A DNA stretch of 56,078 bases from Streptomyces scabichelini (GCF_011045015.1 NZ_JAAKZY010000046.1:1-56078), one strand, 5' to 3'. Counted from the first letter of the stretch, positions 15,962 to 25,422 are shown. A program made the numbers and translations. Notes: generated by a model not told the origin, from the sequence alone.

Positions 15962-16009
15962 CGCCACCGCGCCACCGCGCCACCGCGCCACCGCGCCACC
16001 GCGCCACCG
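15962..16009. repeat. 8-bp tandem repeat CGCCACCG (x6)
   Basis: Six perfect consecutive copies fill 15962-16009, followed by TGGCGAGG, which lets the last copy fold as CGCCAC-C-GTGGCG. The array sits between the convergent marR and pucR-type genes, 18 bp after the marR stop. It is the most regular of the short arrays in the window. Confidence 0.9.
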
Positions 16010-16073
16010 TGGCGAGGCGAGCGGTGAGCCGAGCGGTCCCCTGGGGGAGTAGCTCCTGGGCGCAGGATCTGGT

Positions 16074-17762
16074 TCACGGACGCCTCCGCAAGATGTCGAG
16101 TGCCGTCAGCGCCACATGGAGTTCGGTGCGCTCTTCGCCGGACTCGAGGTCGCAGGCCAGCAGGCGCCCGATGGTGCGCAGGCGTTGGTAGACGGTTTCC
16201 CGGGACAGTCCGCCGCGGCGTGCGGTGGTGGTCTTGTTGCCGGCCGCGTCGAGGTAGTGCCGCAGGGTCGTCAGCAGGTCGGTGCCGTGGCGGGTGTCGT
16301 GGTCGATGAGCGGGCTGAGCCGGCGTTCGGCGTACTCCTGGATGCGGGGGTCCTCGCGGAACGCGTACAACAGGCGGCGCAGTCCGATGTCGGGCAGTTC
16401 GTGGAAGGAACGGTCCGGGGGGAGGGGCTGGCCGGGCGGTGTCGCCTCGGCGACGCGGGCCGCCGCACGGAACGAGCGGGCGGTGTCGCGGAGGTCCGTG
16501 ACCTCCGAACCGACGCTCACGACCGCCGGTGAGGCGACGTCCAGCGCGGCGCGGCTCAGCTGCTCGGCGACTGGTCGCCAGGGCTGGGCCGGGCGCAGGG
16601 CCAGGAGGACGCCGAGACGGCCGGGAGCCAGCTCACCGACGAGTGCCGGGATCCCTGTCGTCCGCGCCTCCTGGGAGAGGCGGGCCTCCAGGACCGCGGC
16701 CTCGTCCGAGTCCGATGTACGGAGGTCCGCCGTACCGAGATCCATGAGGATCGCGAGGAACCGGCTGTCCTCGGTGGGCAGGCCCAGCGCGGCGAAGCGG
16801 GCGCGGGCGTCCTCGGGGGAGTGGTGGCGCTGTTCGGCCAGGTCCCGCAGGGCGTCCCGGTGTGCTGTGCGCTCCCAGGGCGTGGGGTGGATGAGACGGG
16901 CCACGGCCAGGGCCATCGCCGTACGCTCCAGCACGGTGATGTGCTCCGGGCCGAAAGCCGGCTCGCCCGCCCGGACCGGGAGCATGACCACGCGACCCCA
17001 GCGTTCGCCCCGGTACTCGACGGGTGCGCTGAGCCAGCCCTCCGGGCCGCCCACGCCCGGGTGGTCACCGGTCGGCGTGGCCCTGGAGCGCTGTTCCCAG
17101 TCGGTGAGCGCCTCCTCCAGGGTGCTGCCGGAGACCTCGTACGTCAGCGCCTGGTGCACCAGGTTCTCCAGTACGACCGTGTGGCCGCTCAGCTGCGCCG
17201 CCACGCGCACCACGTCCTCCGGTCCCGCACCGCGCAGCGTCAGGGCGGTGAACGCCTCGTGGATGCGCTGGGTCCTGCGCATCGCCTCCGCCTGGCTGCC
17301 GAGGATGAGTGCGTGGACGACCTGGGTGACCTCCAGGAAGTTGACGTCCTTGGCGAGGGTGATCAGCGGAAGCCCGCGGGCCCGGCAGGCCTGGACGAGT
17401 GCGTCGGGCGGGCGGTGGTAGCGCCGTACGAGTTCGATGACCAGGGCCGCGGCTTCGACGCCGGCGAGTTCGTCGACGTAGCGGCGCACGCCCGCCGGGT
17501 CCTCGGGCAGGGGCATGCCGGTGGTCAGGACGAGTTCGCCGCCCTTGAGGAAGGAGGCGGGATCCGTGAGCTCGGTGATGTGGACCCAGCGCACCGGTCG
17601 GTCGAGGTGAGTCACACCGGTCACCACCTCAGGTCGTCCGGCGGCCATGACGGGGAGGGCGAGGACGTCGGCGACGGTGGGCGCGCGGCCGGCCGCGGCG
17701 GTGTCCCGGTCGTCGGTGGCCGGCGGACGATCTGTCGGGTGCTTGTCGTTCACGGTGTCCAC
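16074..17762 (-). CDS. PucR-family regulator
   Basis: A 562-residue regulator. The N-terminal purine-catabolism-regulator domain (PF07905 type) runs from TVADVLALPVMAAGRPEVVT to about residue 150. A GGDEF-like/GAF middle is followed by the C-terminal PucR HTH (PF13556 type): LLTTLRHYLDAAGNKTTTAR and then GLSRETVYQRLRTIGRLL. PucR proteins activate nitrogen catabolism genes, including GABA use in Streptomyces relatives. It diverges from gabT with 263 bp between starts, so it most likely controls the gabT-FAD/Fe-S-gabD operon. Start is uncertain: GTG 17762 or GTG 17753, neither with a strong ribosome site. Confidence 0.9.
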   Translation of the reverse strand: MDTVNDKHPTDRPPATDDRDTAAAGRAPTVADVLALPVMAAGRPEVVTGVTHLDRPVRWVHITELTDPASFLKGGELVLTTGMPLPEDPAGVRRYVDELAGVEAAALVIELVRRYHRPPDALVQACRARGLPLITLAKDVNFLEVTQVVHALILGSQAEAMRRTQRIHEAFTALTLRGAGPEDVVRVAAQLSGHTVVLENLVHQALTYEVSGSTLEEALTDWEQRSRATPTGDHPGVGGPEGWLSAPVEYRGERWGRVVMLPVRAGEPAFGPEHITVLERTAMALAVARLIHPTPWERTAHRDALRDLAEQRHHSPEDARARFAALGLPTEDSRFLAILMDLGTADLRTSDSDEAAVLEARLSQEARTTGIPALVGELAPGRLGVLLALRPAQPWRPVAEQLSRAALDVASPAVVSVGSEVTDLRDTARSFRAAARVAEATPPGQPLPPDRSFHELPDIGLRRLLYAFREDPRIQEYAERRLSPLIDHDTRHGTDLLTTLRHYLDAAGNKTTTARRGGLSRETVYQRLRTIGRLLACDLESGEERTELHVALTALDILRRRP

Positions 17763-18025
17763 GGTGTCTCAGTAGGGGCCCCTGCTCGACCGGAGCCGAG
17801 CGCTCGGGGGAGTGCCCGGTCACTGTGGCAAGCGGCGCTGACCTGCGCAAGAGCTGTCCGTCGGCGCACGCCCCGGCGCCTGGCGGCTCCACGGTTGACA
17901 CAACGTCCGATCACCGTGCTCCGGCCGGACGGATCGCGCGTTGTAGCCCTCCCCGACCGCGGAAATACTCGGGATGCAGGAGTAAGCAGACCACGCAGAT
18001 CACGACGTACGGCCGGGAGACGAAC

Positions 18026-19294
18026 ATGACCGCACTGTCGCCGCACCTTCGCCAGGCCACCCCCGTGACGGCGGTCCGGGGCGAGGGCGTCCACCTCTAC
18101 GGCGAGGACGGCCGCCGTTACCTCGACTTCACCGCCGGCATCGGCGTCACCAGCACCGGGCACTGCCACCCCAGGGTTGTGGCGGCAGCCCAGGAGCAGG
18201 TGGGCACGCTGATCCACGGCCAGTACACGACCGTCATGCACCAGCCGCTGCAGCGACTGGTCGAAAAGCTCGGCGAGGTGCTGCCGTCCGGCCTGGACAG
18301 CCTGTTCTTCACCAACTCCGGCAGCGAGGCCGTCGAGTCGGCGCTGCGGCTGGCCCGCCAGGCCACCGGCCGCCCCAACGTCGTTGTCTGCCACGGCGGT
18401 TTCCACGGCCGTACGGTGGCCGCCGCCTCCATGACCACCTCCGGCACCCGTTTCCGCTCCGGCTTCTCCCCGCTGATGAGCGGCGTGGTCGTCACCCCCT
18501 TCCCGAGCGCCTACCGCTACGGCTGGGACGAGGACACCGCCACCCGCTTCGCCCTCCAGGAGCTCGACTACACCCTCCAGACGATCTCCTCGCCCGCCGA
18601 CACGGCCGCGATCATCGTCGAGCCGGTGCTCGGCGAGGGCGGATACGTGCCCGCGACCCGCGCCTTCATGGAGGGCCTGCGGGAACGGGCGGACCGGCAC
18701 GGCTTCCTGCTCATCCTCGACGAGGTGCAGACCGGCGTGGGACGCACCGGCCGGTTCTGGGGCCATGACCACTTCGGCGTCACCCCGGACATCCTGATCA
18801 CCGCGAAGGGCCTGGCCAGCGGCTTCCCGATCTCTGGCATCGCCGCCTCCGAAGAGCTGATGACCAAGGCGTGGCCGGGCTCGCAGGGCGGCACGTACGG
18901 CGCCAACGCCGTCGCCTGCGCCGCGGCCTGCGCCACCCTCGACGTCGTACGCGACGAGAAGCTGGTCGAGAACGCGGAGGCGATGGGCAAGCGGCTGCGC
19001 CAGGGGCTGGAGGCGGTCGCGGACCGTACGCCCGGCATCGGCGACGTACGTGGCCTGGGGCTCATGCTGGCCAGCGAGTTCGTCACCGAGGACGGCAGCC
19101 CCGACCCCGAGACGGCCGCCCGTGTGCAGCGCGCCGCCATCGACGAGGGCCTGCTCCTGCTCCTGTGCGGCGCCTGGAACCAGGCCGTACGGATGATCCC
19201 GGCTCTCGTCATCGACGAGAAGGCGGTGGACGAGGGCCTCCAGGCGTGGACGGCCGCGGTGGAGGCCGGTACCGCAGGGGCGTCGCAGCGATGA
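18026..19294 (+). CDS. gabT: Class III aminotransferase, probably 4-aminobutyrate:2-oxoglutarate
   Basis: PLP enzyme of 422 residues. Visible landmarks are FTNSGSEAVESALRLAR (PLP phosphate loop), GGFHGRT, the Asp of LILDEVQTGVGRTG, and the PLP lysine Lys261 in LITAKGLASG. The neighbours support a GABA role: a PucR regulator on one side and a succinate-semialdehyde-type dehydrogenase two genes downstream. The TGA overlaps the next ATG (ATGA), so translation is coupled. ATG 18026 has GGGAG upstream; an upstream in-frame extension lies in the promoter region. Other omega-amino donors cannot be excluded. Confidence 0.85.
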   Translation: MTALSPHLRQATPVTAVRGEGVHLYGEDGRRYLDFTAGIGVTSTGHCHPRVVAAAQEQVGTLIHGQYTTVMHQPLQRLVEKLGEVLPSGLDSLFFTNSGSEAVESALRLARQATGRPNVVVCHGGFHGRTVAAASMTTSGTRFRSGFSPLMSGVVVTPFPSAYRYGWDEDTATRFALQELDYTLQTISSPADTAAIIVEPVLGEGGYVPATRAFMEGLRERADRHGFLLILDEVQTGVGRTGRFWGHDHFGVTPDILITAKGLASGFPISGIAASEELMTKAWPGSQGGTYGANAVACAAACATLDVVRDEKLVENAEAMGKRLRQGLEAVADRTPGIGDVRGLGLMLASEFVTEDGSPDPETAARVQRAAIDEGLLLLLCGAWNQAVRMIPALVIDEKAVDEGLQAWTAAVEAGTAGASQR

Positions 19295-22185
19295 CGGACT
19301 CCCTCGCGCGCCTGGTCGACGAGCTCGCCCGCACTGCTCCCGGCCTGCGGATCGAGACCGGTGCGGGAGGGACCGGCGCATACGCCTACGACGCCTCGAA
19401 CTACCGGGTCCCGCCGCAGGCGGTGGCCTTCCCCCGCAGCGCCGACGACGTCTGCGCGGTGCTGCGGGCCTGCCGCGATGCGGGTGTCCCGGTCACCGCG
19501 CGCGGCGGGGGTACCAGCATGGCGGGCAACGCCGTGGGACCGGGCGTCGTCCTGGAGTTCTCCCGTTACCTGAACCGGATCCTGGACATCGACCCGCAGG
19601 CGCGTACCGCGCGCGTCGAGGCCGGAGTCGTGCTCGACGCGCTGCGTGACGCGACCGCTCCGCACGGGCTCACCTTCGGGCCCGACCCCTCCTCGCACAG
19701 CCGCTGCACCCTCGGCGGCATGATCGGCAACGACGCGTGCGGCAATCGGTCCGTGCGGGACGGGCGGACCAGCGGCCACATCGAGGCCCTGGAGATCGTG
19801 ACGGCCGACGGCGTGCGGGCCGTCGCCGACCATTCCGGGCTGCATGCCGCCGAGCCGGGCGACGCGGACGCCGTACGGAGCGTCGCCCGGCTCGAAGCGG
19901 ACGTACGGCGCCTGATCAGCGACGATCTGGCGCTGATCCGTACCGAACTGGGCCGCATCCCCCGCCAGGTCTCCGGCTACCAGCTGCACCACCTGCTGCC
20001 CGAGAACGGCTTCGACGTGGCCCGCGCCCTGGTAGGCACCGAGGGCACGTGCGCGGTCGTGACGGCCGCGAAGGTCCGCCTGATCGCCACCGCGCCGGCC
20101 TCGGCGCTGCTGACCCTCGGCTACGACGACGTCGTCGACGCGGCCGAGGACGTGCCGGAGATCCTGCGCTGGTCGCCCGCCGCGGTGGAGGGCATGGACG
20201 AGGCGATCGTCGCGACGATGCGCGCCCGTCGTGGGCCGGACTCCGTCACCGGCCTGCCCGAGGGGCGTGCCTGGCTGTACGTCGAACTCGACGGCGACGA
20301 GGAGGCAGCGGTGAACGCCCGCGCCGCCGAACTGCTGGACGTGCTCAAGGCCCGGGGCCGGATGACCGGCGGCCGGGTCGTTGAGAGCGCGGCCGAGCGG
20401 CGCTCGCTGTGGCGGGTCCGCGAGGACGGGGCAGGGCTCGCCGCCCGTCTCGTCGACGGCAGGGAGTCCTGGCCCGGCTGGGAGGACGCGGCGGTCGCCC
20501 CGGAGCAACTCGCCGCCTACCTAAGGGACTTCCGCGGCCTGCTGGCCGCCCATGGGCTCACCGGTGTGCTGTACGGGCACTTCGGCGCCGGCTGTGTCCA
20601 CGTACGCATCGACTTCGATCTCGCCACGGACACCGGGCGGGCCGCCACCCGCAGGTTCCTCTCCGAAGCGGCCGCTCTGGTCGTCGAGCACGGCGGAACG
20701 CTGTCGGGTGAGCACGGCGACGGGCGGGCGCGCGGTGAGCTCCTTGAGGTCATGTACAGCCACCGGATGATCCGGACGTTCGGCGCCTTCAAGAAGACCT
20801 TCGACCCTCAGGGGCTTCTGAACCCCGGTGTCATCGTCGACCCGGCTCCCCTGGACGCCGATCTGGCCCTGCACACGCCCTCTGTCGTGGTGCCCGTCGA
20901 GACCCTCTTCGCCTTCCCGCACGACGAGGACGGCTTCGAGGGAGCCGTGCGCCGCTGTGTCGGCGTCGGCCGTTGCCGCAGCGACGCGGGCGGTGTGATG
21001 TGTCCCAGCTACCGGGCGACGGGGGAGGAGAACCACTCCACGCGGGGCCGGGCACGACTGCTCCAGGAGATGGTGCGGGGCGGGACCGTCCAGGACGGCT
21101 GGCGCTCGACCGAGGTCAAGGACGCCCTCGACCTGTGCCTGTCCTGCAAGGCGTGCTCCAGCGACTGCCCGGTCGGCGTCGACATGGCCACGTACAAGGC
21201 GGAGTTCCTGCACCACCACTACAAGGGCAGGCTCCGGCCCCGCTCCCACTACTCGCTGGGCTGGCTGCCCCTGACCTCGGCCCTGGCCGGATACGCCGCC
21301 CGGCCGGTCAACGCGCTGCTGCGCGGGCCGGTCGGCAGGGCGCTCGCCCGGCTCGGAGGCGTGACCACGAAGCGCAGCATCCCGGCCTTCGCCTCCCGCC
21401 GCGCCCTGCGCAAGGCCCTGCGCGCGACGAAGACCGACGAACAGTCGAAGGCCCTGCTCTTCGTCGACAGCTTCACACGCGCATTCCGCCCCGAGGTCGC
21501 GGGCGCCACGAGCCGCGTGCTCGCCGACGCCGGAATCCCCTGCACGACCAGGGACGACCTGTGCTGCGGACTGACCTGGGTCAGCACCGGCCAGCTGTCC
21601 GTCGCCCGCCGCATCATGGCCCGTACGGTCGCCCGCCTGGACAACGGCGACGACCGCCCCGTCATCGTGGCCGAGCCCAGCTGTGCGGCGGCGTTGAAGC
21701 GTGACGTACCCGAACTCCTCGATACCGACGCCGCCCGCCGCGTCGCGGCCCGCGTCCACACCCTCACCGGCGCCCTGACCGACCTGGCCGCCCCCGGCTG
21801 GACGCCTCCCGACCTGCCGGGCAACGTCGTCCTGCAGACCCACTGCCACGAATACGCCACCTTCACCGGCCGGCGCCCGCGCGATCTGCTGCGCAAACTC
21901 GGCGTACGCAAGGTCGACGAGGCCGAGGGCTGCTGCGGACTCGCCGGCAACTTCGGCTTCGAGGAGCAGCACTACGACACCTCGATGGCCGTCGCCGAAC
22001 TGGCTCTGAAGCCACGCCTCGACGGCGTCGGCCCGGACGCACCGGCCGTCGTCGTGGCCGATGGGTTCAGCTGCGCCACCCAGATCGACCACCTCGCCGG
22101 AGACCGGGACATCCGCGCCCTGCACCTCGCGGAACTGCTCGACCCCGCCGCCGATCGATCCGATCAACCAGGAGAGACCAAATGA
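19291..22185 (+). CDS. FAD / 4Fe-4S D-2-hydroxyacid dehydrogenase (GlcD-GlcF fusion type)
   Basis: A 964-residue fused flavo-iron-sulfur dehydrogenase. The N-terminal PCMH FAD-binding domain has RGGGTSMAGN at 71-80 and IGNDACGNRS at ~145; the FAD-linked C-domain has SGEHGDGR at 472-479. Two iron-sulfur motifs follow: Cys556/562/571 and a second cluster CLSCKACSSDCP (616/619/622/626). CCG motifs (DLCCGL, EGCCGLAGNFG) close the protein. Such enzymes oxidise D-lactate, D-2-hydroxyglutarate or similar acids and pass electrons to the chain. Between gabT and gabD it could remove D-2-hydroxyglutarate or a related hydroxyacid formed from succinic semialdehyde. That role is inference. Coupled by ATGA to both neighbours. 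Confidence 0.88.
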   Translation: MTDSLARLVDELARTAPGLRIETGAGGTGAYAYDASNYRVPPQAVAFPRSADDVCAVLRACRDAGVPVTARGGGTSMAGNAVGPGVVLEFSRYLNRILDIDPQARTARVEAGVVLDALRDATAPHGLTFGPDPSSHSRCTLGGMIGNDACGNRSVRDGRTSGHIEALEIVTADGVRAVADHSGLHAAEPGDADAVRSVARLEADVRRLISDDLALIRTELGRIPRQVSGYQLHHLLPENGFDVARALVGTEGTCAVVTAAKVRLIATAPASALLTLGYDDVVDAAEDVPEILRWSPAAVEGMDEAIVATMRARRGPDSVTGLPEGRAWLYVELDGDEEAAVNARAAELLDVLKARGRMTGGRVVESAAERRSLWRVREDGAGLAARLVDGRESWPGWEDAAVAPEQLAAYLRDFRGLLAAHGLTGVLYGHFGAGCVHVRIDFDLATDTGRAATRRFLSEAAALVVEHGGTLSGEHGDGRARGELLEVMYSHRMIRTFGAFKKTFDPQGLLNPGVIVDPAPLDADLALHTPSVVVPVETLFAFPHDEDGFEGAVRRCVGVGRCRSDAGGVMCPSYRATGEENHSTRGRARLLQEMVRGGTVQDGWRSTEVKDALDLCLSCKACSSDCPVGVDMATYKAEFLHHHYKGRLRPRSHYSLGWLPLTSALAGYAARPVNALLRGPVGRALARLGGVTTKRSIPAFASRRALRKALRATKTDEQSKALLFVDSFTRAFRPEVAGATSRVLADAGIPCTTRDDLCCGLTWVSTGQLSVARRIMARTVARLDNGDDRPVIVAEPSCAAALKRDVPELLDTDAARRVAARVHTLTGALTDLAAPGWTPPDLPGNVVLQTHCHEYATFTGRRPRDLLRKLGVRKVDEAEGCCGLAGNFGFEEQHYDTSMAVAELALKPRLDGVGPDAPAVVVADGFSCATQIDHLAGDRDIRALHLAELLDPAADRSDQPGETK

Positions 22186-23621
22186 CCGACACACTCACGC
22201 AGTTGTTCATCGGCGGCGCCTGGGTGGATGCCGCGGACGGCGCCACCCTGCCCGTGGACGACCCGGCGACCGGCGAGATCATCGCGCACGTCGCTGACGC
22301 GGGCCCCAAGGACGCCCGGCTCGCGGAGGACGCGGCCGTGCAGGCACAGGAGGAGTGGGCCCGTACGGCACCGCGGGCGCGCAGCGAGATCCTGCGCCGC
22401 GCCTACGAGATCATCATCGAGCGCACCGACGAGCTCGCTCACTTGATGACGGCCGAGATGGGCAAGCCGCTCGCCGAGGCCAGGGGAGAGGTGGCGTACG
22501 CGGCGGAGTTCTTCCGCTGGTTCTCCGAGGAGGCCGTACGCATCGACGGCGGTGCCGGTGTTCTGCCCGACGGCCGCAACCGCATGCTGCTCTCCCGTCG
22601 CCCGGTCGGTCCCTGCCTGCTGATCACCCCGTGGAACTTCCCGCTGGCCATGGGCACTCGCAAGATCGGCCCGGCGATCGCCGCCGGCTGCACGATGATC
22701 CTCAAGCCGGCCCCGCAGACCCCGCTCTCCAGCCTGGCCCTCGCCGCGATCCTCAAGGAGGCCGGGCTGCCGGACGGCGTGCTGAACGTCGTCCCCACCT
22801 CCCGTGCGGGGGAAGTGTGCGAACCGCTCCTTCGCGGCGGGCGGGTTCGCAAGCTTTCTTTCACCGGCTCCACGCAGGTCGGGCGGCTGCTGCTCGCGCA
22901 GTGCGCCGACACCGTCGTACGTACGTCGATGGAGCTGGGTGGCAACGCGCCGTTCGTCGTCTTTGAAGACGCCGACCTGGACAAGGCCGTGGACGGCGCG
23001 ATGGTCGCCAAGATGCGCAACATGGGCGAGGCGTGCACGGCCGCGAACCGCTTCTTCGTGCACCGGTCGGTGGCGGAGGAGTTCGGGCGGCGGCTCGCCG
23101 AGCGCATGGGCGCGCTCGTGGTCGGTCCCGGCACCCGGGACGGGGTCGACGTCGGCCCGCTGATCGACGCGACCGGGCGGGCCAAGGTCGAGGAGCTGGT
23201 CGCCGACGCGGTGGAGCGCGGCGCGCAGGTGCTCGTCGGCGGCCGTACGCCTCAGGGCCCCGGCTGCTTCTACCCGCCGACCGTGCTCGCGGATGTCGAT
23301 CCCGAGAGCCGCCTGATGGACACGGAGATCTTCGGTCCCGTGGCGGCGATCCTCACCTTCGACGACGAGGACGAGGTCGTACGCCGCGCCAACGACACCC
23401 CGTGGGGCCTGGTCGGCTACGTCTTCACGGACGGCCTGGACCGCGCCCTGCGGGTCAGCGAACGCCTGGAGGTGGGCATGGTCGGCCTCAACACGGGCCT
23501 CGTCTCCAACCCGGCCGCCCCCTTCGGCGGCGTCAAGCAGTCCGGGCTCGGTCGGGAGGGCGGCCGAGTCGGGATCGACGAGTTCCTGGAGTACCAGTAC
23601 CTCGCGATGCCCGTGGGATGA
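22182..23621 (+). CDS. gabD: Succinate-semialdehyde dehydrogenase-like aldehyde dehydrogenase
   Basis: A 479-residue NAD(P)-dependent aldehyde dehydrogenase. TPWNFPLAM holds the catalytic Asn152, ELGGNAP the general base Glu251 and GEACTAANR the nucleophile Cys285; the close ends PFGGVKQSGLGREGG. The MGEACTAANR context and operon position behind gabT are typical of GabD. The ATG overlaps the upstream TGA. It is the last gene of the operon, followed by a 6-bp hairpin and the convergent iclR gene. It would convert succinic semialdehyde to succinate in the cytosol, feeding the TCA cycle. Confidence 0.88.
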   Translation: MTDTLTQLFIGGAWVDAADGATLPVDDPATGEIIAHVADAGPKDARLAEDAAVQAQEEWARTAPRARSEILRRAYEIIIERTDELAHLMTAEMGKPLAEARGEVAYAAEFFRWFSEEAVRIDGGAGVLPDGRNRMLLSRRPVGPCLLITPWNFPLAMGTRKIGPAIAAGCTMILKPAPQTPLSSLALAAILKEAGLPDGVLNVVPTSRAGEVCEPLLRGGRVRKLSFTGSTQVGRLLLAQCADTVVRTSMELGGNAPFVVFEDADLDKAVDGAMVAKMRNMGEACTAANRFFVHRSVAEEFGRRLAERMGALVVGPGTRDGVDVGPLIDATGRAKVEELVADAVERGAQVLVGGRTPQGPGCFYPPTVLADVDPESRLMDTEIFGPVAAILTFDDEDEVVRRANDTPWGLVGYVFTDGLDRALRVSERLEVGMVGLNTGLVSNPAAPFGGVKQSGLGREGGRVGIDEFLEYQYLAMPVG

Positions 23622-23645
23622 CGGTGGTGGCCTGTCCTCCCGGCC

Positions 23646-23661
23646 AGGGGCCGCCGCCCCT
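23646..23661. terminator. Hairpin between convergent gabD and iclR
   Basis: AGGGGC (23646-23651), loop CGCC, GCCCCT (23656-23661). It reaches the iclR stop codon. Small but placed exactly at the convergent junction. Confidence 0.4.
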
Positions 23662-24410
23662 CAGTGCAGGTGGCGGGTGGTGATTTCCGCCGCGGTGTCG
23701 GTCACCAGTTTCCCCAGCTCGGCGAGTCGGCCGGGCTCGAAGCGGGAGTCGGGCAGGGAGACGGCCACGGCGGCCAGCGGCACGCCTTCACCGTCCAGGA
23801 CGGGTGCCGCGATGGCGCAGATGCCCTGGAGGTACTGGTTGTGGTTGACGGCGTACCCACGGTCTCTGACCCGGTTCAGCTCCGCGCGCAGCTGAACCGG
23901 GTCGGTGATGGTCTCCTCGCCGTACCCCTCGAGTGTGCCCGTCGCGAACTCGTCGACCTCGGACTTCGGAAGATGGGCGAGGACCGCGTGCCCGGTGGCC
24001 GTGGCGTGCAGGGGTGAGGTGTCGCCGATGGTGTGGAAGGTCCGTACGGCCTGGTCGCAGTCGACGCGGTCGACGACGACCATGCCGTGCAGGGCGTCGG
24101 GTACCGACAGGTGGATGGTCTCGTTGAGCGCGTCGCGGAGCCGGATCATCGGGTCCCGCGCGGCGGCGAACAGGCTGGAGCCCTGAAGGGCCGCGGGCCG
24201 TACGGCCAGGACGCGGGCGCCGATCTCCCAGCGCGTGGTGTCCTTGCGGTTCGCCCGCAGCCAGCCGGCCTCGTTGAGCGTGACCAGGGTCCGTTGCACC
24301 GTCGACTTGGGCAGGCCGAAGAGCTTCGTCAGCTCCCCCACGGTCACGGGCTGATGGCGGGCAACCGCCTCCAGGATGCGCAGTGACCTGGTGACGCTCT
24401 TCATTTCCAT
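23661..24410 (-). CDS. IclR-family regulator (copy 1)
   Basis: A 249-residue IclR protein: winged helix RSLRILEAVARHQPVTVGEL then TKLFGLPKSTVQRTLVTL, and a C-terminal effector domain with LHATATGHAVLAHLP and the closing AAVAVSLPDSRF. Start at ATG 24410 (MEMKSV) with GGGGG upstream; a TTG at 24425 is less likely. Its DNA-binding half is almost identical to IclR copy 2 (30400-31152), while the effector halves differ more. A 36-bp block upstream is also shared. It stands at the left end of the GntR-controlled set but has its own promoter. Confidence 0.9.
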   Translation of the reverse strand: MEMKSVTRSLRILEAVARHQPVTVGELTKLFGLPKSTVQRTLVTLNEAGWLRANRKDTTRWEIGARVLAVRPAALQGSSLFAAARDPMIRLRDALNETIHLSVPDALHGMVVVDRVDCDQAVRTFHTIGDTSPLHATATGHAVLAHLPKSEVDEFATGTLEGYGEETITDPVQLRAELNRVRDRGYAVNHNQYLQGICAIAAPVLDGEGVPLAAVAVSLPDSRFEPGRLAELGKLVTDTAAEITTRHLH

Positions 24411-24484
24411 CGGGGCCCCCGTCAATCGCGTTGCTTCGTCATGGTCACCTCTTGACTCTCGTCATGGAGTCATGAGCATGATCC

Positions 24485-24520
24485 GTGCCGGATTCTAGCA
24501 CGGCGTTCCACGATATGGCA
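24485..24520 (-). promoter_or_regulatory. iclR copy 1 promoter/operator block
   Basis: This 36-bp block matches 31229-31264 at 32 of 36 positions. Read leftward it contains a -35-like TGCCAT, a 17-bp spacer and a -10-like TAGAAT. The spacer holds the imperfect palindrome corresponding to CCACATTGTGG of copy 2. Location and conservation suggest IclR autoregulation. Confidence 0.65.
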
Positions 24521-24606
24521 TGGGGGTGGAGTGGGTCCGATGGTCTTCGCGGCGATGAACGGCCTGGCGCACGAGGCGGTCGGTGTTCGCGCAGGCGCAG
24601 GGGTGT

Positions 24607-25341
24607 TCAGAAGGCGGTGTACCCGCCGTCGACGGGGAGGACCGCTCCGGTGATGTACGACGACTCCGACGATGCGAAGAAGAGGACCGCGTCGGCGACC
24701 TCCTCGGGTGTGGCGAGGCGTTGGAGCGGGATCTGGGTCTCGCGCTCGCGGCGGTAGGCCTCCGGGTCGGGGCTGCGCTGGATCGATGCTTCGATGGTCG
24801 GGGTGGCGGTCAGACCTGGAGCGACGACGTTGACACGGATGTTGCGCGGGGCCCATTCGATCGCCGCGCCCTTGGCGAGCATGATGAGGCCTCCCTTGGC
24901 GGCGGAGTACAGGACTTCCCCGGGCTTGCCGACCATGCCGAGCCGTGAACTGACGCAGACGAACGAGCCCCCTCCTGGTGGCATCAGCGGCGCGAAGTGC
25001 TTCATCACCAGGAACGCGCTGAGCAGGTTGCTGTCGAGCACGTTCTTCGCGTCGGCGTAGGGCATTTCGGTGAGCGGGCTGCTGGCCTGGAGGCCGTGGT
25101 TGAGCACGACGACGTCGACGGTGCCGAGGGACTCGGCGGCCTGGTGGGCCAAGTCCACGACGAATGCCTCGTCATTGAGGTCTCCGGGAACGTACAGGTC
25201 GTCGGGCTGGGCGGTGTCGAGTTGCTCCTTGCGGCCGGTGAGCAGCAGTCGCGCCCCCTCGCGGCGGAAGTGGGAACTCACCGCCTGCCCGATGCCACTG
25301 CTCGCGCCGGTCACCAGGGCCGCGACGTTCTTGAGTCTCAT
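24607..25341 (-). CDS. Short-chain dehydrogenase/reductase
   Basis: A 244-residue classical SDR: TGASSGIG (11-18), NHG in place of the usual NAG at the end of strand 4, catalytic Ser near VSSRLG, and YSAAK (Tyr145, Lys149). The C-terminus (VLFFASSESSYITGAVLPVDGGY) is typical of 3-oxoacyl/3-hydroxyacid-type SDRs. ATG 25341 (MRLKN) has AAAGGA eight bases upstream; ATG 25350 lies too close to it. It follows the PLP enzyme by 81 bp on the same strand and is probably the last gene of the ridA - PLP enzyme - SDR transcript. It may oxidise or reduce a hydroxy- or keto-acid product of that pathway; the substrate is not known. Confidence 0.88.
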   Translation of the reverse strand: MRLKNVAALVTGASSGIGQAVSSHFRREGARLLLTGRKEQLDTAQPDDLYVPGDLNDEAFVVDLAHQAAESLGTVDVVVLNHGLQASSPLTEMPYADAKNVLDSNLLSAFLVMKHFAPLMPPGGGSFVCVSSRLGMVGKPGEVLYSAAKGGLIMLAKGAAIEWAPRNIRVNVVAPGLTATPTIEASIQRSPDPEAYRRERETQIPLQRLATPEEVADAVLFFASSESSYITGAVLPVDGGYTAF

Positions 25342-25422
25342 GTCAGACATTCCTTTACGGGGGGGAGAGGGGGAGAGGCCGGTCGGGTTGTGCTCGGCCA
25401 GGGGGCTCGTCCTTGGGCCAGG

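Noticed and set aside
375..16009. Short arrays as CRISPR
   Set aside because: Units of 8-15 bp without spacers and no cas genes in the window.
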